This document shows positions 21,761 to 23,559 of a DNA stretch of 23,559 nucleotides, piece after piece. Positions within the stretch are counted from its first letter, which is position 1. The number at the start of each line of letters is the position of its first letter. A program made the translations under genes and the position numbers. The notes under the pieces were generated by a model, which did no database searches, was not told the origin of the DNA, and saw only the letters and a list, made by a program, of their open reading frames with translations. Origin of the DNA: Sulfurovum sp. (GTDB lineage Bacteria > Campylobacterota > Campylobacteria > Campylobacterales > Sulfurovaceae); NCBI GenBank assembly GCA_015490315.1, contig WFYB01000122.1, positions 1 to 23,559 of the forward strand, in the 5' to 3' direction.

Positions 21761-23559
21761 TTATAACTCAGTTGCCTCTTTGCTGACTTTCTCCGTGACC
21801 TCTCCCATGACTATCGCTTGCGGGATGCTGGCTTCTGTGATCTTTGTCTTGACTTTGTCAAAGAGCATGACATTGTCTCCTTTGACATTCAGCGTGATCC
21901 CCTGCGGTGCCTTTTCGTCTTTGAGGATCGCCTTGGCGCTGCTGTTGTCATTGATCTCTACGATCTCGGCATCATAGGTCTCGCCTTTGTGCTGGTCGGC
22001 CCATCTGGTAAATTTGCGGTCTCGGAAGTCCCATTCGGCTTTGGTCGCTTCTCGTTCGAGCTCGCTGACACGCGCACAGAGTGGTTCGATGTTTCGCAGG
22101 AGATACTCTGCCTCTTCTTTGTCGCCTCTGAGCTGTGTCTTGATGAGACGGTGGAGGATCAGGTCGCTGTAACGGCGTATCGGCGAGGTGAAGTGACTGT
22201 AGTGGCTAAATCCCAGTCCGAAGTGTCCCACATTGATATGGCTGTAGCTTGCCTGTCTGAGTGACTTGATGATCAGTGCATCGACCTCACTCTCAAGACC
22301 CATCTTTTTCGCTTCTGCCTGGATCGCGCGGATTAGAGATGGGGAATCCTCATACTCTTCGACGTAGAGTCCGATGGCGGCAAGTTCAGTCAATAGCTGT
22401 TCGATACGCTCGAGCTGCGGCGGCTCATGGATACGGAAGATACTGTCGCCTTCTCCTGTGAAGCGTTTCGCGGATGCCTGGTTGGCAAGCAGCATACACT
22501 CTTCGATGAGTGAGTGTGAAGGGGTGCCGGTCTCGATCTGTGTGGCTTTGAGTAGATGGTTCTCATCGAGGGTCAGCTTGATCTCTTCGCTCCTGAAGTC
22601 AAATCCCTCTTTGAGACGGCGCCCTCTCAGGCGCTGCGTGATCTTCTGCAGCGGCAGCAGCCAGTGGAGGATACGCTCTACGGTCTGGTCGTTGCCGCTG
22701 TAGCCCTCTTGGAGGATCGCATCGACCGCTTCGTAGTTGAAGCGGTGCTTGGAGTGGATCACCGCTTCAAAAAACTCCTCTTTGAGGGGCTGCAAAGTCT
22801 CTTTGTCGAGCTGGATCTTGGCGACAAATGCGAGTCTGTCCACTTTGGGCTTAAGAGAACAGATATTTTCACTCAGTTCACGGGGCAGCATCGGGAAGGA
22901 TTTGTGCGGCAGGTAGGTGGTAAAGCCTCGTCTTTTCGCCTCTTTGTCGATCTCGGTAAAGTAGGGTACATAATGGCTGACATCAGCGATTGCCACATAG
23001 AGGGTATATGTTTTGAGGTCAAAATAGATCGCATCATCGAAATCTTTGGCCGTGACCGGGTCGATGGTACAGAAATCCAGCTCTGTTAGATCGACGCGCT
23101 CCTTATGTTCAGACTTGTTGACCTCCGACTCTATTTCGAGCGCTTCAGTGACACACGCCTCAGGGAATGCATCGGCACGCTCATAGAGTGCCAGAGAGAT
23201 CTTCTCATCGACTTTGGGATCGGCAAGGTGTCCAAAGACCTCAAGTACTTTGCCGGTATCGATATCGATCTTCATCACAGTGCCCAGTTTGAAAGCGCTC
23301 AGATCCATCCCTTCCATTACGGCTTGGGTCGGCTCACCTGTGCGGATGTCGATGACCGAGAAGTTGCCCTGTGGATCACGGTGGGTGTAGGCGATGGTGT
23401 AGAGGTGTGCCTGTTCGATGACGGCAACGACTTTGGCGCTCGCACGTCCCCGTCTGGCGATGATACGTTTGGCAACGACGATATCGCCGTTCTTGGCACC
23501 GTTTAGGTCATCGGGCTCTACGAGCAGGTCGCGCTGCTCTTTGGTGGCAGCCTCTATAT
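21761..23559 (-). CDS. rnr: Ribonuclease R (partial, N-terminus beyond the window)
   Basis: RNase R degrades structured RNA from the 3' end. The frame is open through the right edge, giving about 599 visible residues; an internal ATG at 23317 is not the start, since the codons before it (LNGAKNGDIVVAKRIIARRGRASAKVVAVIE) are clearly cold-shock-domain sequence of the family. The RNB domain holds the catalytic aspartates in DPVTAKDFDDAIYF, then LPHKSFPMLPRELSENICSLKP, and FTSPIRRYSDLILHRL. An S1-type domain (GETYDAEIVEINDNSSAKAIL) closes the protein, without the long lysine-rich tail of E. coli RNase R. GC content is higher than in the neighbouring restriction genes. Its stop lies 12 bases before the -35 box of the restriction operon. 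Confidence 0.96.
   Translation of the reverse strand, partial: IEAATKEQRDLLVEPDDLNGAKNGDIVVAKRIIARRGRASAKVVAVIEQAHLYTIAYTHRDPQGNFSVIDIRTGEPTQAVMEGMDLSAFKLGTVMKIDIDTGKVLEVFGHLADPKVDEKISLALYERADAFPEACVTEALEIESEVNKSEHKERVDLTELDFCTIDPVTAKDFDDAIYFDLKTYTLYVAIADVSHYVPYFTEIDKEAKRRGFTTYLPHKSFPMLPRELSENICSLKPKVDRLAFVAKIQLDKETLQPLKEEFFEAVIHSKHRFNYEAVDAILQEGYSGNDQTVERILHWLLPLQKITQRLRGRRLKEGFDFRSEEIKLTLDENHLLKATQIETGTPSHSLIEECMLLANQASAKRFTGEGDSIFRIHEPPQLERIEQLLTELAAIGLYVEEYEDSPSLIRAIQAEAKKMGLESEVDALIIKSLRQASYSHINVGHFGLGFSHYSHFTSPIRRYSDLILHRLIKTQLRGDKEEAEYLLRNIEPLCARVSELEREATKAEWDFRDRKFTRWADQHKGETYDAEIVEINDNSSAKAILKDEKAPQGITLNVKGDNVMLFDKVKTKITEASIPQAIVMGEVTEKVSKEATEL

Overview
The window looks like a piece of a Campylobacterota (epsilonproteobacterial) chromosome, most likely a Sulfurovum/Sulfurimonas-type organism; this is an inference from gene content. 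The signs are a short-form HisG, a short type III pantothenate kinase, MutS2, murC and mutS2 a few genes apart (as I recall from Campylobacter), an rpsF-ssb-rpsR operon, rnr close to holA, and bare TATAAT-type -10 boxes without clear -35 boxes. Core genes have moderate GC. Two blocks, 234-2056 and 19806-21730, are clearly more AT-rich and look acquired.

Layout. 3-230: C-terminal end of a small membrane protein. 234-2056: an AT-rich two-gene unit packed between core genes, a stand-alone SET-domain protein overlapping by ATGA a 457-aa protein of unknown function with two C-terminal membrane helices. 2058-6061: a MalY/PatB-like beta-lyase, a PBP4-type D,D-peptidase fused to a SPOR domain, and a DapC-like aminotransferase, linking diaminopimelate supply with cell-wall maturation. 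6124-10092: a helical acidic hypothetical protein, murC, a membrane diguanylate cyclase and a DUF481 outer-membrane protein. 10217-14906: mutS2, a YfgM-like anchored protein with a BamB-like lipoprotein, and a tyrosine recombinase. 14925-17263: a hypothetical protein, coaX, short hisG and a SAM methyltransferase, tightly packed. These end at a stem-loop shared with the convergent rpsF-ssb-rpsR operon. 18737-23559 (minus strand): rnr (cut by the window edge), a HaeIII/NgoPII-like GGCC restriction-modification pair, then holA.

The most unusual signal is a family of tandem 7-base repeats at four gene boundaries. Their units are GAATTAG, AGATGAG and GTGAAGA. Next to three of the tracts lies a hairpin with the shared core GTTGYTTNGCAAC. 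The tracts supply the stop codons of three genes and the start codon of coaX. GGCC, the presumed target of the restriction system, was found only six times by eye. The SET/membrane-protein pair is the best candidate for an undescribed two-gene system. No tRNA, rRNA, CRISPR array or transposase was seen.
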